DNA of 64,000 bases, taken from positions 124,001 to 188,000 of the forward strand of contig NZ_JOHO01000001.1 of the NCBI RefSeq assembly GCF_000719705.1, written 5' to 3'. Made by a program: the position numbers and the translations under genes. Every line of letters begins with the position of its first letter. Position 1 is the stretch's first letter. Of this stretch, positions 24,200-32,289 are shown piece after piece. The notes under the pieces are model-generated. The model searched no databases. It was not told where the DNA came from and worked only from the letters and a program-made list of their open reading frames with translations. This DNA is from Streptomyces sp. NRRL S-350 (GTDB taxonomy: Bacteria; Actinomycetota; Actinomycetes; Streptomycetales; Streptomycetaceae).

Positions 24200-25107
24200 G
24201 CGTATGCCCCTTCTTGCCCATCCGAACTGGCGAGGCTCTGGGCGTTCGGCACGTACACCTCGGCCTTCCGATGCAAGATCGTTTGCAGCTCGGCGGCGTC
24301 GAAGGCGGCCATCAAGGGGAGATGGTCGGACAACCGACGCAGGTCCGGGGAGTCGCAGACCGAGAAGTCCACCAGGGCGGGCGCGAGTTCGGCACTCAGG
24401 TAGCCGCGGTCGATGCAGTACCCGGGGCCGCTGGGGCGGCCGGGGTGGTCGCGGTAGCCGGCCGTCGCGTTCATGGCGTCGGGCCGGCCGAGGTGCTCGG
24501 CGGCGTGACGGGCGATCTCGATGTAGCCAGCCGCCAAGAGCTCGCCATCGGGCCGGACGTCGGTGTGCCGACGTCCGGCTTCCTCGTAGGTCCGGTTGGC
24601 GACGAAGGCCCGGTCCGCATACGGATCCCAGGCGTGCTCGGTGCCGACGCGGTAGCTGTTCCAGTCGCCGAAGCACATGGCCAGCCAGCCGGGCTTGGCG
24701 AGAGTGGTGCACCAACGAGCCTCGGTCAGCCGGTACTCGGGGGACCAGTAGCAGGTGTGCATGCTGACGCAGCTGATCTGGCGGGGGCTGAGGGTGCCGT
24801 CGGCGCCGCGGAGCCGGACGGCGATGTTCGCCGGCGCGTGCCAAGGCGCCCATGCCTGCGGGTACTCCTCGGTGCACACCAGCGGCCCACCACGGCGCAC
24901 GAAGATCGCGTTGTCGTTGGAGCTGCCCGGCCTGGGAACGGCGATGTGGCCGTCCATGTCGAGCAGTTCCTCCAGCTCGGCGAGCTGGTCCGGCTGGACC
25001 TCCTGCTGGAAGAACAGGTCGGGGCGCTGCTCGCGGACCCAGCGGGCACCGGAGCGAAGGTTTATGCCCTTCTCCAGGTTCCAGTTCACGACGGTGATCG
25101 TCTTCAT
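24196..25107 (-). CDS. endonuclease/exonuclease/phosphatase (EEP) family protein
   Basis: A 303-residue EEP-fold protein. VNWNLEKGI at the N-terminus, FFQQEV, MCFGDWNSYR (about residue 144) and LSDHLPLMAAF near residue 265 supply the metal and catalytic residues in the right order. No signal peptide. It is coupled to the DUF6624 gene upstream and the acetyltransferase downstream (both ATGA). It is only distantly similar to the EEP protein at 12650-13519, so the system has two different phosphoesterases of this fold. Confidence 0.8.
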   Translation of the reverse strand: MKTITVVNWNLEKGINLRSGARWVREQRPDLFFQQEVQPDQLAELEELLDMDGHIAVPRPGSSNDNAIFVRRGGPLVCTEEYPQAWAPWHAPANIAVRLRGADGTLSPRQISCVSMHTCYWSPEYRLTEARWCTTLAKPGWLAMCFGDWNSYRVGTEHAWDPYADRAFVANRTYEEAGRRHTDVRPDGELLAAGYIEIARHAAEHLGRPDAMNATAGYRDHPGRPSGPGYCIDRGYLSAELAPALVDFSVCDSPDLRRLSDHLPLMAAFDAAELQTILHRKAEVYVPNAQSLASSDGQEGAYA

Positions 25108-25703
25108 GCCGCGGGCCTCTCTACGAGCCGGACGACCGGGGTGGTGGATAAGGAGGCGAGGTGGCGCCGGCGCAGAAGCCGGGCCTGCTCGCTGTGAACG
25201 GGAAGGCCGACCTGGGCGCGGCGGCGGTCGAGCGCGTCCGGCTCGGCGACCGGTAGCAGCTCGAGAAGCCCGCCCGGTCCGTCCGGCCGGTAGACGTACT
25301 GCGTGCCGTACAACTGCGGCTGACCGCTGTTGACGAGCACGCGGTCGTGCACATAGGCCCACTGGGCGGGCGTCGCCTCGCCCTGCTGCGCCGCCTCGCG
25401 CAAGGCGGCAAGGAACCGGCTCTGAAGCTGACGGTCCTGGTCGGCGTGGACGGCGATGGCCACCGCGGCCCGGCATCCGTCCTCGCCGATCCGGGACCGT
25501 CCCGGCCAGCCGTGCTGGGTGACGATGTCCCCCAGGAAGAGGGCGTTGTCGGCGTCGGCCTTCCGGGCCGCCGCGAACACCTCCGCAGGCGCGGCGGCTC
25601 GGCGGTGGGCGGGCGTCCGCCACGACTCCCTGGCGGTGTCTGCCCGCGCGGTCAGGTCGCGACCGATGGCGACCCAGTTGGGTGGGCTCCCGGGCGTAGT
25701 CAT
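25104..25703 (-). CDS. DUF6624 family protein
   Basis: A 199-residue protein whose core (NALFLGDIVTQHGWPG, then RAAVAIAVHADQDRQLQ and VNSGQPQLYGTQYV) matches the DUF6624 pattern as I remember it. In that family the HGWP, HAD and GQ.Q.YGTQ elements are invariant. The biochemical role is not known to me; family members turn up beside secondary-metabolism and toxin genes. It overlaps the EEP gene (ATGA), suggesting joint function. Confidence 0.7.
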   Translation of the reverse strand: MTTPGSPPNWVAIGRDLTARADTARESWRTPAHRRAAAPAEVFAAARKADADNALFLGDIVTQHGWPGRSRIGEDGCRAAVAIAVHADQDRQLQSRFLAALREAAQQGEATPAQWAYVHDRVLVNSGQPQLYGTQYVYRPDGPGGLLELLPVAEPDALDRRRAQVGLPVHSEQARLLRRRHLASLSTTPVVRLVERPAA

Positions 25704-25736
25704 CGTGATGTGCCTGCCTCTCGATCAGTCCGGCTG

Positions 25737-25955
25737 TCAGATTTCGGTCTCGGCGCGCACCAGCCACAGCCCGCCCGAGCGAGCGGCGATCCAGTGCAAC
25801 TGCGTCTCGTAGACCTGGTCGATGGGGGATACCGAAGTCCTACTGATGGCTACGAGGCCGCGTACGGGCGAGTCAGGGTCGGCGCGGAGGATCAGCCCGT
25901 CCCCGCGTTCACGGGTATCGGCATGGAGGTCAGGCGGCCTATAGGCGAGCGCCAT
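25737..25955 (-). CDS. possible small protein, 72 aa
   Basis: An open frame that begins inside the 3' end of the MFS gene (ATG at 25955, 64-base overlap) and fills most of the 188-bp gap before the DUF6624 gene. The C-terminal part (TQLHWIAARSGGLWLVR) looks protein-like, but the N-terminal part is translated from the MFS gene in another frame. No ribosome binding site stands out. The true start may be internal. Confidence 0.35.
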   Translation of the reverse strand: MALAYRPPDLHADTRERGDGLILRADPDSPVRGLVAISRTSVSPIDQVYETQLHWIAARSGGLWLVRAETEI

Positions 25956-27178
25956 AGCACCCAGGACGACAGGATCAGCAGGACGAGGCCGGTCAGCATG
26001 GTGGTGGGCACGCTGGTGAGAGAGGCCATGGGACCGGCGGCGAGGGCGGCGAGGGTCTCACTGCCGGCGATGACCCAGAAGGAGGTCTGCAAGGTCCGGG
26101 ACCCGAGATGGGGCGGGCTGACGGACTGCTGCACGGAGCGCTGAGTGGTGCCCACGGCGCACGCCGCGGCGTGCTGCGCCCACCCCGCGGCGGCGAGGGC
26201 CACCAGCCACGCGAGCCCAGGTCCGGCGATGAGCGGCGCCGCGTGGGTGAGGGCGTAGACCGTCAATCCGATGCTGAGGACGACGCCCGGGCCGTGGTGG
26301 CGGACGAGGCGGGGCGCGAGCAGCGCTCCGGTAAGGCCCCCGAGACTGCTCGCCGCCATGATCACGCCGAGGCCGGTCGCGCCGACTTGCGCCGTGGTGA
26401 GCAGGTAGTACGCCAGGTACGTGCTGGCCAGTCCGGTGCCGAAGCCGGTACCGGCCAAGGCCAGGAGCAGGGGACTCAGCAAGGGGTGGCGGGCGCTGTG
26501 GAGGAGACCGTCGCGGATCTCGCCGACCATCGGCGGCCTCTTGCCCCGCGCCGTGGGGACGGGCAGCACGCGGATGCGGGTCGCGCACCACGCGGACACG
26601 AGGAAGGACACCGCGTTCGCGAGGATCGCCCGGGCGGGCCCGACTGCCGCGACGAGCAGGGTCCCCAGCGCTGCCCCGGCGGATCCGGCGACGGTGATCG
26701 CCGCAGTGAGCCGTGCATGGGCCTGGTGCAGCAGCCCGGGTCCGGCGAGACGGGGCAGCGCCGCCATCGCAGCGGCGCTGTGGAGGACGGAGAGGGTGCC
26801 CAGGGTGAAGGCGACGGCGTAGAGGACGGGCATCGTGAGCTGGCCGAGAACGGCAGCGGCGGGTATAGCCAGGACGAAGGTGGCCGCGGCGAGGTCAGTG
26901 GTGAGCAGCACGGTGCGTATCGGGTACCGGTCCAGAACGACGCCCGCCGGCAGCGAGACGACGAGCGCCGGGAACTTCGCGGCGAAGGCCAAGAGCGCGA
27001 CCTGGCCGGGGGTGGCCTGGAGTTGGAGGACGGCGAGCGCGGGCAGCGCCACCTGGTGGACGGCGGTCCCCGCGTAGCTGGTGCCCTCACCGACCAGGAG
27101 CGCGGCTAAGGCATGCCAGGCGGTTGGGCTGCCGCCCGGTGCCGCCGGGTTGGCGGTGGTGTCGGAGGCCGTCGTCAC
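25892..27178 (-). CDS. MFS transporter
   Basis: A 428-residue membrane protein with about 12 helices. It has the same layout as the MFS protein at 9255-10628, including the loop after helix 2 (PAGVVLDRYPIR) and a shared GTTQRS segment in the C-terminal half, so the two are paralogues. GTG at 27178 overlaps the stop of a 37-codon ORF (GTGA). It probably exports the same or a related product. Confidence 0.85.
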   Translation of the reverse strand: MTTASDTTANPAAPGGSPTAWHALAALLVGEGTSYAGTAVHQVALPALAVLQLQATPGQVALLAFAAKFPALVVSLPAGVVLDRYPIRTVLLTTDLAAATFVLAIPAAAVLGQLTMPVLYAVAFTLGTLSVLHSAAAMAALPRLAGPGLLHQAHARLTAAITVAGSAGAALGTLLVAAVGPARAILANAVSFLVSAWCATRIRVLPVPTARGKRPPMVGEIRDGLLHSARHPLLSPLLLALAGTGFGTGLASTYLAYYLLTTAQVGATGLGVIMAASSLGGLTGALLAPRLVRHHGPGVVLSIGLTVYALTHAAPLIAGPGLAWLVALAAAGWAQHAAACAVGTTQRSVQQSVSPPHLGSRTLQTSFWVIAGSETLAALAAGPMASLTSVPTTMLTGLVLLILSSWVLWRSPIGRLTSMPIPVNAGTG

Positions 27179-27288
27179 AGTGCGCCTCCGACCGGGGCCC
27201 GGCGGAGCGCTCGCGCTCGCGGGGGCAGGGCGCGGCCCAGGGACAGGGGTGGTACGAGTCCGGTCGAGCGCTGGGTGAGGGTGCTCAT
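27175..27288 (-). CDS. short coupling ORF, 37 aa, ahead of MFS gene
   Basis: The ATG overlaps the acyltransferase stop (ATGA) and the TGA overlaps the MFS GTG (GTGA), so the ORF exactly bridges the two genes. The peptide is basic and Leu/Pro/Arg-rich with no acidic residue, for example LPPRARALRRAPVGGAL. The double coupling argues that it is translated. Whether the peptide itself matters is unknown. Confidence 0.5.
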   Translation of the reverse strand: MSTLTQRSTGLVPPLSLGRALPPRARALRRAPVGGAL

Positions 27289-27950
27289 CGCTCGCTGCCC
27301 TCCTTGGGCCCGCGTCGCGTCACGGCGGGGACAGTGGAGTGGATGAGCGCAGCCAGACCGGGCGAGGGAGCGGCAGGCAGGCGGATCCGCGCGACCCGGT
27401 GACCGTCCGGGGTACGACCGGAGCCGAGGACGTGCCAGCCGAGGTCGCGCAGATGCCCCAGGAGCCGGCCGCCGGCACCGTCGGGCCCGGTACTCCGGCT
27501 CGGGACCTCGGCGTACACACAGTCGATGCCGGTGTGGGCCGCATAGTCGGCGAGCCACAGCGTCATCAGCCATCCGGTCCGGTCGGTGCGGCCAGGCGCT
27601 GTGTGGGCCAGTGAGACCTTCAGTGCCGGAGTGGGGTCGTCGACGGCCCACGTCCGCAGATCCGGCTCCCGGTGCAGGAGGAGACAGCCGACGAGGACTT
27701 CGTCCCGGTCGTCGTCCTCGTACAGGCCGACCGCCTCCGCACGGTGGTCCCGGAAGGCGGCGACATGGAGGGCGGGCGCGTCGAAGCCGCGTCGGGCGAG
27801 CCACAGGCCGCGGTCCTGGACGAGAGCGGCGGCCGCCTCGCGGTCGGCGGCTGTCACGATCGGCCGCATCTCGTACGCCCACGTCGCCCGGCCGTCGCGG
27901 TCGGCTGCCGCGTCGGGGGAGGCCGTGGTGTCGGGGGTGAGGGTGTTCAT
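27285..27950 (-). CDS. GNAT-like acyltransferase
   Basis: A 221-residue protein with a GNAT-like course: an N-terminal helix pair, VLVGCLLLHREPD strand, LAHTAPGRTDRTGWLMTLWL in the acyl-CoA loop position, then GRLLGHLRDLGWHVLGSG. The acetyl-CoA loop is degenerate, so the assignment is moderate. It is coupled to the LuxR-type gene (ATGA upstream) and to the 37-codon ORF (ATGA downstream). Confidence 0.5.
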   Translation of the reverse strand: MNTLTPDTTASPDAAADRDGRATWAYEMRPIVTAADREAAAALVQDRGLWLARRGFDAPALHVAAFRDHRAEAVGLYEDDDRDEVLVGCLLLHREPDLRTWAVDDPTPALKVSLAHTAPGRTDRTGWLMTLWLADYAAHTGIDCVYAEVPSRSTGPDGAGGRLLGHLRDLGWHVLGSGRTPDGHRVARIRLPAAPSPGLAALIHSTVPAVTRRGPKEGSER

Positions 27951-28462
27951 CGCGCCGCTCCGGCGGGCCGTGCCGGGGGCTGCTCGGCGGTGGTGGTTCC
28001 TTCGCCGCCGAGGATGCCGTGAGTGTGGGCCAGCCCGATGAGGTGCGCGGCGTTGCTGGCGCCCGTCCTGCGTACGAGGCCGCCGGTCCGGGTGCGCAGT
28101 TCGCCGGCCGGGATGCGCGCTGCGCGGGCGATGTCGTCCGGCCGGGAGTGCTCGGCGATGGCGCGGATGAGCAGCAGGTCGTCCGCGTCCGGCTCGAAGG
28201 CGCGGCGCAGCAGTGGGGGCGGGGGCGGAGGCACCTGCTGGTGGCTGAGGAGGGCATGGGCGAGAACCGCGCGGGAGGAGCGCGGAGGGCAGTGCAGGCT
28301 CTCGCGCATCACCCGGACGTGGGAGCTCACCGTGTCGCCGGACAGGTGTTCCTCGCCCGCGATCTCCGGGTTGGTGAGCCCGCACACGAGGTGGGCGGCG
28401 ACCCGCTTCTGAGCCCGGGTGAGCGGAGTGATCGGGGCGGCGACGGTGGCGGAGGTGGTCAT
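27947..28462 (-). CDS. LuxR-type HTH regulator
   Basis: A 171-residue DNA-binding protein. Residues 12-60 (LTRAQKRVAAHLVCGLTNPE, then TVSSHVRVMRESL) form a LuxR/GerE-type HTH. The C-terminal half has a second helix-rich segment resembling the same fold (IRAIAEHSRPDDIARAARI). There is no receiver or ATPase domain. As the first gene of the 25-28 kb segment it is the best local candidate for regulating region A. ATG 28462 has AGGAATCC upstream. Confidence 0.7.
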   Translation of the reverse strand: MTTSATVAAPITPLTRAQKRVAAHLVCGLTNPEIAGEEHLSGDTVSSHVRVMRESLHCPPRSSRAVLAHALLSHQQVPPPPPPLLRRAFEPDADDLLLIRAIAEHSRPDDIARAARIPAGELRTRTGGLVRRTGASNAAHLIGLAHTHGILGGEGTTTAEQPPARPAGAAR

Positions 28463-28482
28463 CTGGATTCCTGGTCGGGTGG

Positions 28483-29718
28483 TCAGGCCGCGGCCGGGCG
28501 AAGGCGGACGGGCAGCTGCTCGTGGCCGTTGCTGATCAGGGAGCTGAGCGGCTTGAGCTGGTCGGCGGGGACGGCGAGTTCGAGGTCGGGGAAGCGGGTG
28601 AAGAGCTTCCGCAGGCCGGTGGCGAGCTCCAGTCGGGCGAGCGGGGCGCCGAGGCAGAAGTGGACGCCGTGCCCGAAGGCGAGGTGGTCCTTGGTGGCGC
28701 GGCGGATGTTGAAGTCGTCGGCGGTCTCGCCGTGCCAGTCCGGGTGCCGGTTGGCCGCGGCGTAGGAGGCGAGGATCGCCTCGCCCTTGGCGATGGTCTG
28801 GCCGTCGGGCAGCACGATGTCGTTGACGGCGTAGCGCATCGGGAGGTGCTTGACGGCCGGCTCCAGGCGCAGGGTCTCCTCGACGACGTCCGCCCAGTCT
28901 GCGTGGCCGGCGCGGAGCTGGTCGCGCTGTTCGGGGTGGGTCAGCAGGAGGCTGATGGCCTGGTCGAGGACGTTGACGGTGGTCTCGTATCCGGCGCTGA
29001 TCATCAGCAGGAGGGTGTCGCGGAGCTCGGCGTCGGACAGGCCGCGCCTGTCTCCGTCGTCGTCGCGGGCGGCGATGAGCAGGGAGGTCATGTCGTCGCC
29101 GGGGTCGGTGCGCTTGGTGGAGATGAGCTGGTCCAGGACCTTGTACAGGTCCTTGGTGTTAGTGGCGGCCTGGTCGGCGGTGAGGGTGGTGTCGAAGACA
29201 CCGTCGACGACGCCGCGGAAGTGGGCACGCTGGTCGGCGGGGACGCCCATGAGGTGGCCGATGACCGCGATGGGAAGCGGGTAGGCCACGTGTTCGCGCA
29301 GGTCGATGCTCTGTCCGGTGGGCAGGTCGTCGAGGTCGTCGAGGATCGTCTCCACGATGGTCTCGACGACGGGGGCCAGGGCGTCGATGCGGCGCGCGGA
29401 GAAGGCGGGGGCGATCATGCGCCGCAGCCGCCGGTGGTCGTCGCCGTACGCGGTGAACATGTTCTCGACTGCGACCCACAGCGCGAGCGGCCAGGTCTGT
29501 ATCGCCTCTTCGTAGCCGGGCCAGTGGGCGCGGGCGTCCTTGGAGACGTCGGTGTTCTTGAGCAGGCTCTTGAGCAGGGCGGGGTCGCTGATCGACCAGG
29601 CGGTCACGCCGAGGATGTCGACGCGGACCGCGGCGCCGTGGCCGCGGAGCTGCTCGTGCTCGCCGTGGTGGTCGGCGCCGGTGGGGTCGAGGACGATCGG
29701 GGTGGCGGGCTGGGACAT
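28483..29718 (-). CDS. cytochrome P450, CYP154-like, conservon partner
   Basis: A 411-residue P450 with all hallmarks: I-helix ISAGYETTVNVL, K-helix EETLRL with the ExxR pair, and heme loop FGHGVHFCLGAPLARLE (Cys ligand at about residue 358). It is the last gene of a conservon (cvnA-D followed by two P450s). In S. coelicolor such pairs are CYP157 and CYP154 members. GGAGAAGTTTCC precedes the ATG at 29718. The natural substrate is unknown. Confidence 0.9.
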   Translation of the reverse strand: MSQPATPIVLDPTGADHHGEHEQLRGHGAAVRVDILGVTAWSISDPALLKSLLKNTDVSKDARAHWPGYEEAIQTWPLALWVAVENMFTAYGDDHRRLRRMIAPAFSARRIDALAPVVETIVETILDDLDDLPTGQSIDLREHVAYPLPIAVIGHLMGVPADQRAHFRGVVDGVFDTTLTADQAATNTKDLYKVLDQLISTKRTDPGDDMTSLLIAARDDDGDRRGLSDAELRDTLLLMISAGYETTVNVLDQAISLLLTHPEQRDQLRAGHADWADVVEETLRLEPAVKHLPMRYAVNDIVLPDGQTIAKGEAILASYAAANRHPDWHGETADDFNIRRATKDHLAFGHGVHFCLGAPLARLELATGLRKLFTRFPDLELAVPADQLKPLSSLISNGHEQLPVRLRPAAA

Positions 29719-29731
29719 GGAAACTTCTCCT

Positions 29732-30934
29732 TCAGGCTGCGGCGGGAGCGGGGAAGCGGACCGGGAGCCGGGTCAGCGCGCGGTGGAACGGGCCTGGGCG
29801 CCAGGTCAGCTCGTCGGTAGGGCAGTCGAGGTCCATCTCGGGCAGCGCGTCGAGCAGGTCGGTGACGGCCGTCTCGGCGATGAGGTAGGCCAGGGAGCGT
29901 GCCGGGCAGGCGTGCGGGCCGGTGCTCCACGACAGGTGGGCCCGGTCGCCGGACCCCCCTCCTTCCAGGGCGGGGTCGTTGTTGCACGCGGCCATGGAGA
30001 TGACGACCGGCTGGTGGGCGGGCAGCAGGATGCCGTCGAGGTGGACGGGCTGCGGTGGGTAGGTGATGCAGTAGTTGGCCAGAGGCGGGTCGCGGTAGAG
30101 CACGGTGTCCAGCACTTCGCGTACGGAGGCGCCGGCGGAGTGCACGGTCGCGGAGAAGTCCTCGTCGGTGAGGATCTTCAACAGGGTGTTGGTGATCAGG
30201 TTGGTCAGCGGTTCGATGCCGGCGCCGTACAGGGTGACGAGCTGGTGCGCCATCTCGGTATCGTCGAGCCGGGCCGGGTCGGCGATGAGCCGGGAGGTGA
30301 TGTCCTCGGCGGGCTGGTTTCGGCGCAGGGCGACGAGCTCGGACACCGCCTGGGCCAGCATCTGGTTGCCGGCCGCCGCGTTCACCCCGTCGAAGATCTT
30401 GGCCATGCCGTTCGCGATGCGCAGGCCGAGCTCGTCCGGGCAGCCCAACAGCGCGCTCAGGATCCGGAATGCCGTCGGCCACGCGAACTGCGCCAGCAGA
30501 TCGGCACGGCCCTCGGAGCGGAAATCGGCGATCGTCTCGGCGACGACTCGTTGGACGAGGGCGTGCAGGCGGTGCTGGTCGACGGCGTCGAGGGCGGAGG
30601 CGTTCGCCGCCCGGTAGCGGGAGTGTGCGGGGCCGGACGAACGCAGCGCGTTGGGGCGGTACTCCATCATCGGCCGCACGGGACAGGTGTCGGGGACCGC
30701 CTGCTCCCACACGCGGGGGTCGGCGGGGAAGCGCAGCTCGTCGTTGAGGATGCGGCGGGCCTGGTCGTAGCCGATGACCAGGGTCGCGGGCACGCCGGGG
30801 GCCAGTTCGACGGGTACGAGCGGCCCGTACGCGAGGCGCATCGCCGTGTAGGCGGCGTGCGGGTCGGCGGCGAACTCGGCCTCGTAGAGCGCGATACGGG
30901 ACGACGGCGGGGCGGCGCCGGGGGTGGTGGTCAC
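29732..30934 (-). CDS. cytochrome P450, CYP157-like, lacking canonical ExxR
   Basis: A 400-residue P450. The heme loop is WSTGPHACPAR (Cys at about residue 350) and the I-helix is YGAGIEPLTNLI. In the K-helix the normally invariant ExxR reads DTVL before YRDPP, so both Glu and Arg are replaced. CYP157 proteins of Streptomyces conservons are known for losing this motif, which supports the assignment. The GTG start overlaps the cvnD stop (GTGA). It pairs with the downstream CYP154-like enzyme. Confidence 0.88.
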   Translation of the reverse strand: MTTTPGAAPPSSRIALYEAEFAADPHAAYTAMRLAYGPLVPVELAPGVPATLVIGYDQARRILNDELRFPADPRVWEQAVPDTCPVRPMMEYRPNALRSSGPAHSRYRAANASALDAVDQHRLHALVQRVVAETIADFRSEGRADLLAQFAWPTAFRILSALLGCPDELGLRIANGMAKIFDGVNAAAGNQMLAQAVSELVALRRNQPAEDITSRLIADPARLDDTEMAHQLVTLYGAGIEPLTNLITNTLLKILTDEDFSATVHSAGASVREVLDTVLYRDPPLANYCITYPPQPVHLDGILLPAHQPVVISMAACNNDPALEGGGSGDRAHLSWSTGPHACPARSLAYLIAETAVTDLLDALPEMDLDCPTDELTWRPGPFHRALTRLPVRFPAPAAA

Positions 30935-31533
30935 GGGTGGCGCTCCAGGGGGCGGAGGTGGCGGGCGGTCAGATAGGTGACGAGTTCGATCAGGGCCAGG
31001 TAGCCGGAACGGCCCACGCGGGCGTCGCATGCGGTCAGCGGGGTCTCCACGTCCAGGGCGAGGGCCTGGCGTATCTCCTCGAGCGGATATGCGGGGGCGT
31101 CGTCGAACCGGTTGATCGCCACGGCGTACGGGATGGCGTGCTCTTCTAGGAGGGCCAGGTGTTCGTGGGAGGCGTCGAGGTTGCGTGTGTCGGCGAGGAC
31201 CAGGGCGCCCAGAGCGCCCTCGGTCAGGCTCTGCCACAGCGGCCGGAACCGGGTCTGGCCCGGGGTCCCGAACAGGTACAGCACCCGTCTTGCGCTGATG
31301 TGGATGCGGCCGAAGTCGACGCCGACGGTGGTCGTCGTCTTCTTCGGGGCGCCGGCGAGGTCGTCCACTTTGGCGCCGGCCTGGGTGAGCGGCTCGTCCA
31401 TGTGCAGGGGCGGCACTTCGGACACGGACCCGACGAAGGTGGTCTTGCCCACGCCGAAGCCGCCCGCGACGACGATCTTCGCGGAGTGCACCGCGGTGGT
31501 GGGGCGGATCTCAGACTTTGGTTCGTAGACCAT
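30931..31533 (-). CDS. cvnD: CvnD-type small GTPase of conservon
   Basis: A 200-residue Ras/MglA-like GTP-binding protein. The P-loop GGFGVGKTTFVGS is near residue 26, a switch II element LFGTPGQTRFRP replaces DxxG, and NRFDDAP is the base-recognition motif. In conservons this protein is thought to act with CvnA, B and C at the membrane, much like a eukaryotic G-protein system. The ATG at 31533 lies 23 bases inside cvnC, and the stop overlaps the P450 start. Confidence 0.92.
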   Translation of the reverse strand: MVYEPKSEIRPTTAVHSAKIVVAGGFGVGKTTFVGSVSEVPPLHMDEPLTQAGAKVDDLAGAPKKTTTTVGVDFGRIHISARRVLYLFGTPGQTRFRPLWQSLTEGALGALVLADTRNLDASHEHLALLEEHAIPYAVAINRFDDAPAYPLEEIRQALALDVETPLTACDARVGRSGYLALIELVTYLTARHLRPLERHP

Positions 31534-31867
31534 GGAGCACCTCCCTGAGGATGTCGATGTCGGGCTGGTCGTCGCGGGCGTTGGCGGGGCTGCTCAGGTG
31601 GCCGCTGTCCATCAGGTCGCAGACGAGGATCAGGACGGTGGACGGCGGGAGCTGAAGGACGGCGGCGATGTCGGCCACCGCCAGGCCGCCCCGTACGCCC
31701 TGGGCCAGGGCCAGGATCCGGCGGTGGTTCAGGGGCAGCCCGTCGGCCGGGCCGGTCGCGGCGAGGACCAGGGACTCCAGGCGCACGTCCGGCCGGCTGG
31801 GGCGGTCACGCCCTCCGGTCCGTACGAAGGGCCGCACCATGTCCGGGTCCCGCCGCGGCCCGCTCAC
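31511..31867 (-). CDS. cvnC: CvnC-type DUF742 protein
   Basis: A 118-residue protein with a winged-helix-like DUF742 core (RRILALAQGVRGGLAVADIA and PPSTVLILVCDLMDSGHL). This is the usual third component of a conservon, of unknown biochemical role. GTG at 31867 overlaps the cvnB stop (GTGA); its own end overlaps cvnD. Confidence 0.9.
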   Translation of the reverse strand: MSGPRRDPDMVRPFVRTGGRDRPSRPDVRLESLVLAATGPADGLPLNHRRILALAQGVRGGLAVADIAAVLQLPPSTVLILVCDLMDSGHLSSPANARDDQPDIDILREVLHGLRTKV

Positions 31868-32289
31868 CCCGCGGCCTGCGCGTTCCGTACCGGCGTCCGG
31901 GCCTCCACGGCCATCTGGTCTCCGACGCTCACCGCGAGTTCGCCCATCTGGTGGGCGATCGCGGCGAGGTCGACGTCCGGTCCGGTGGTCTGCACGAGCA
32001 GGAGTGCGTTCGGGCCGGCCTGCGTGACCAGGCAGACGTACGAGTTCATCTCCAGCAGGAGCTGCCGCATCCCGCCGCCGCTGAACTCCTCGCTGTAGGT
32101 GCGGGCGGCGCCGCGCAGGCTGGCGACGATGGCCGCGTGCCGTTCGGCCTGGTCGTGACCGATCGAGGACGTCCGGGAGTGCAGCAAGCCGTCGGTGCTG
32201 AGCAGGACCGCGCACTGGACTCCGTCGAGGGTGGCGAGCCGCTCGTCGAGCAGCCAGCCGAGCGTGTTGGCGTGCGTGTCGGTGATCAT
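31864..32289 (-). CDS. cvnB: CvnB-type roadblock/LC7 protein
   Basis: A 141-residue roadblock/LC7-domain protein (GWLLDERLATLDGVQCAVLL, then LLVQTTGPDVDLAAIAHQM). Such proteins bind small GTPases and may act on CvnD. The ATG overlaps the cvnA stop (TGATG) and the stop overlaps cvnC (GTGA). Confidence 0.92.
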   Translation of the reverse strand: MITDTHANTLGWLLDERLATLDGVQCAVLLSTDGLLHSRTSSIGHDQAERHAAIVASLRGAARTYSEEFSGGGMRQLLLEMNSYVCLVTQAGPNALLLVQTTGPDVDLAAIAHQMGELAVSVGDQMAVEARTPVRNAQAAG

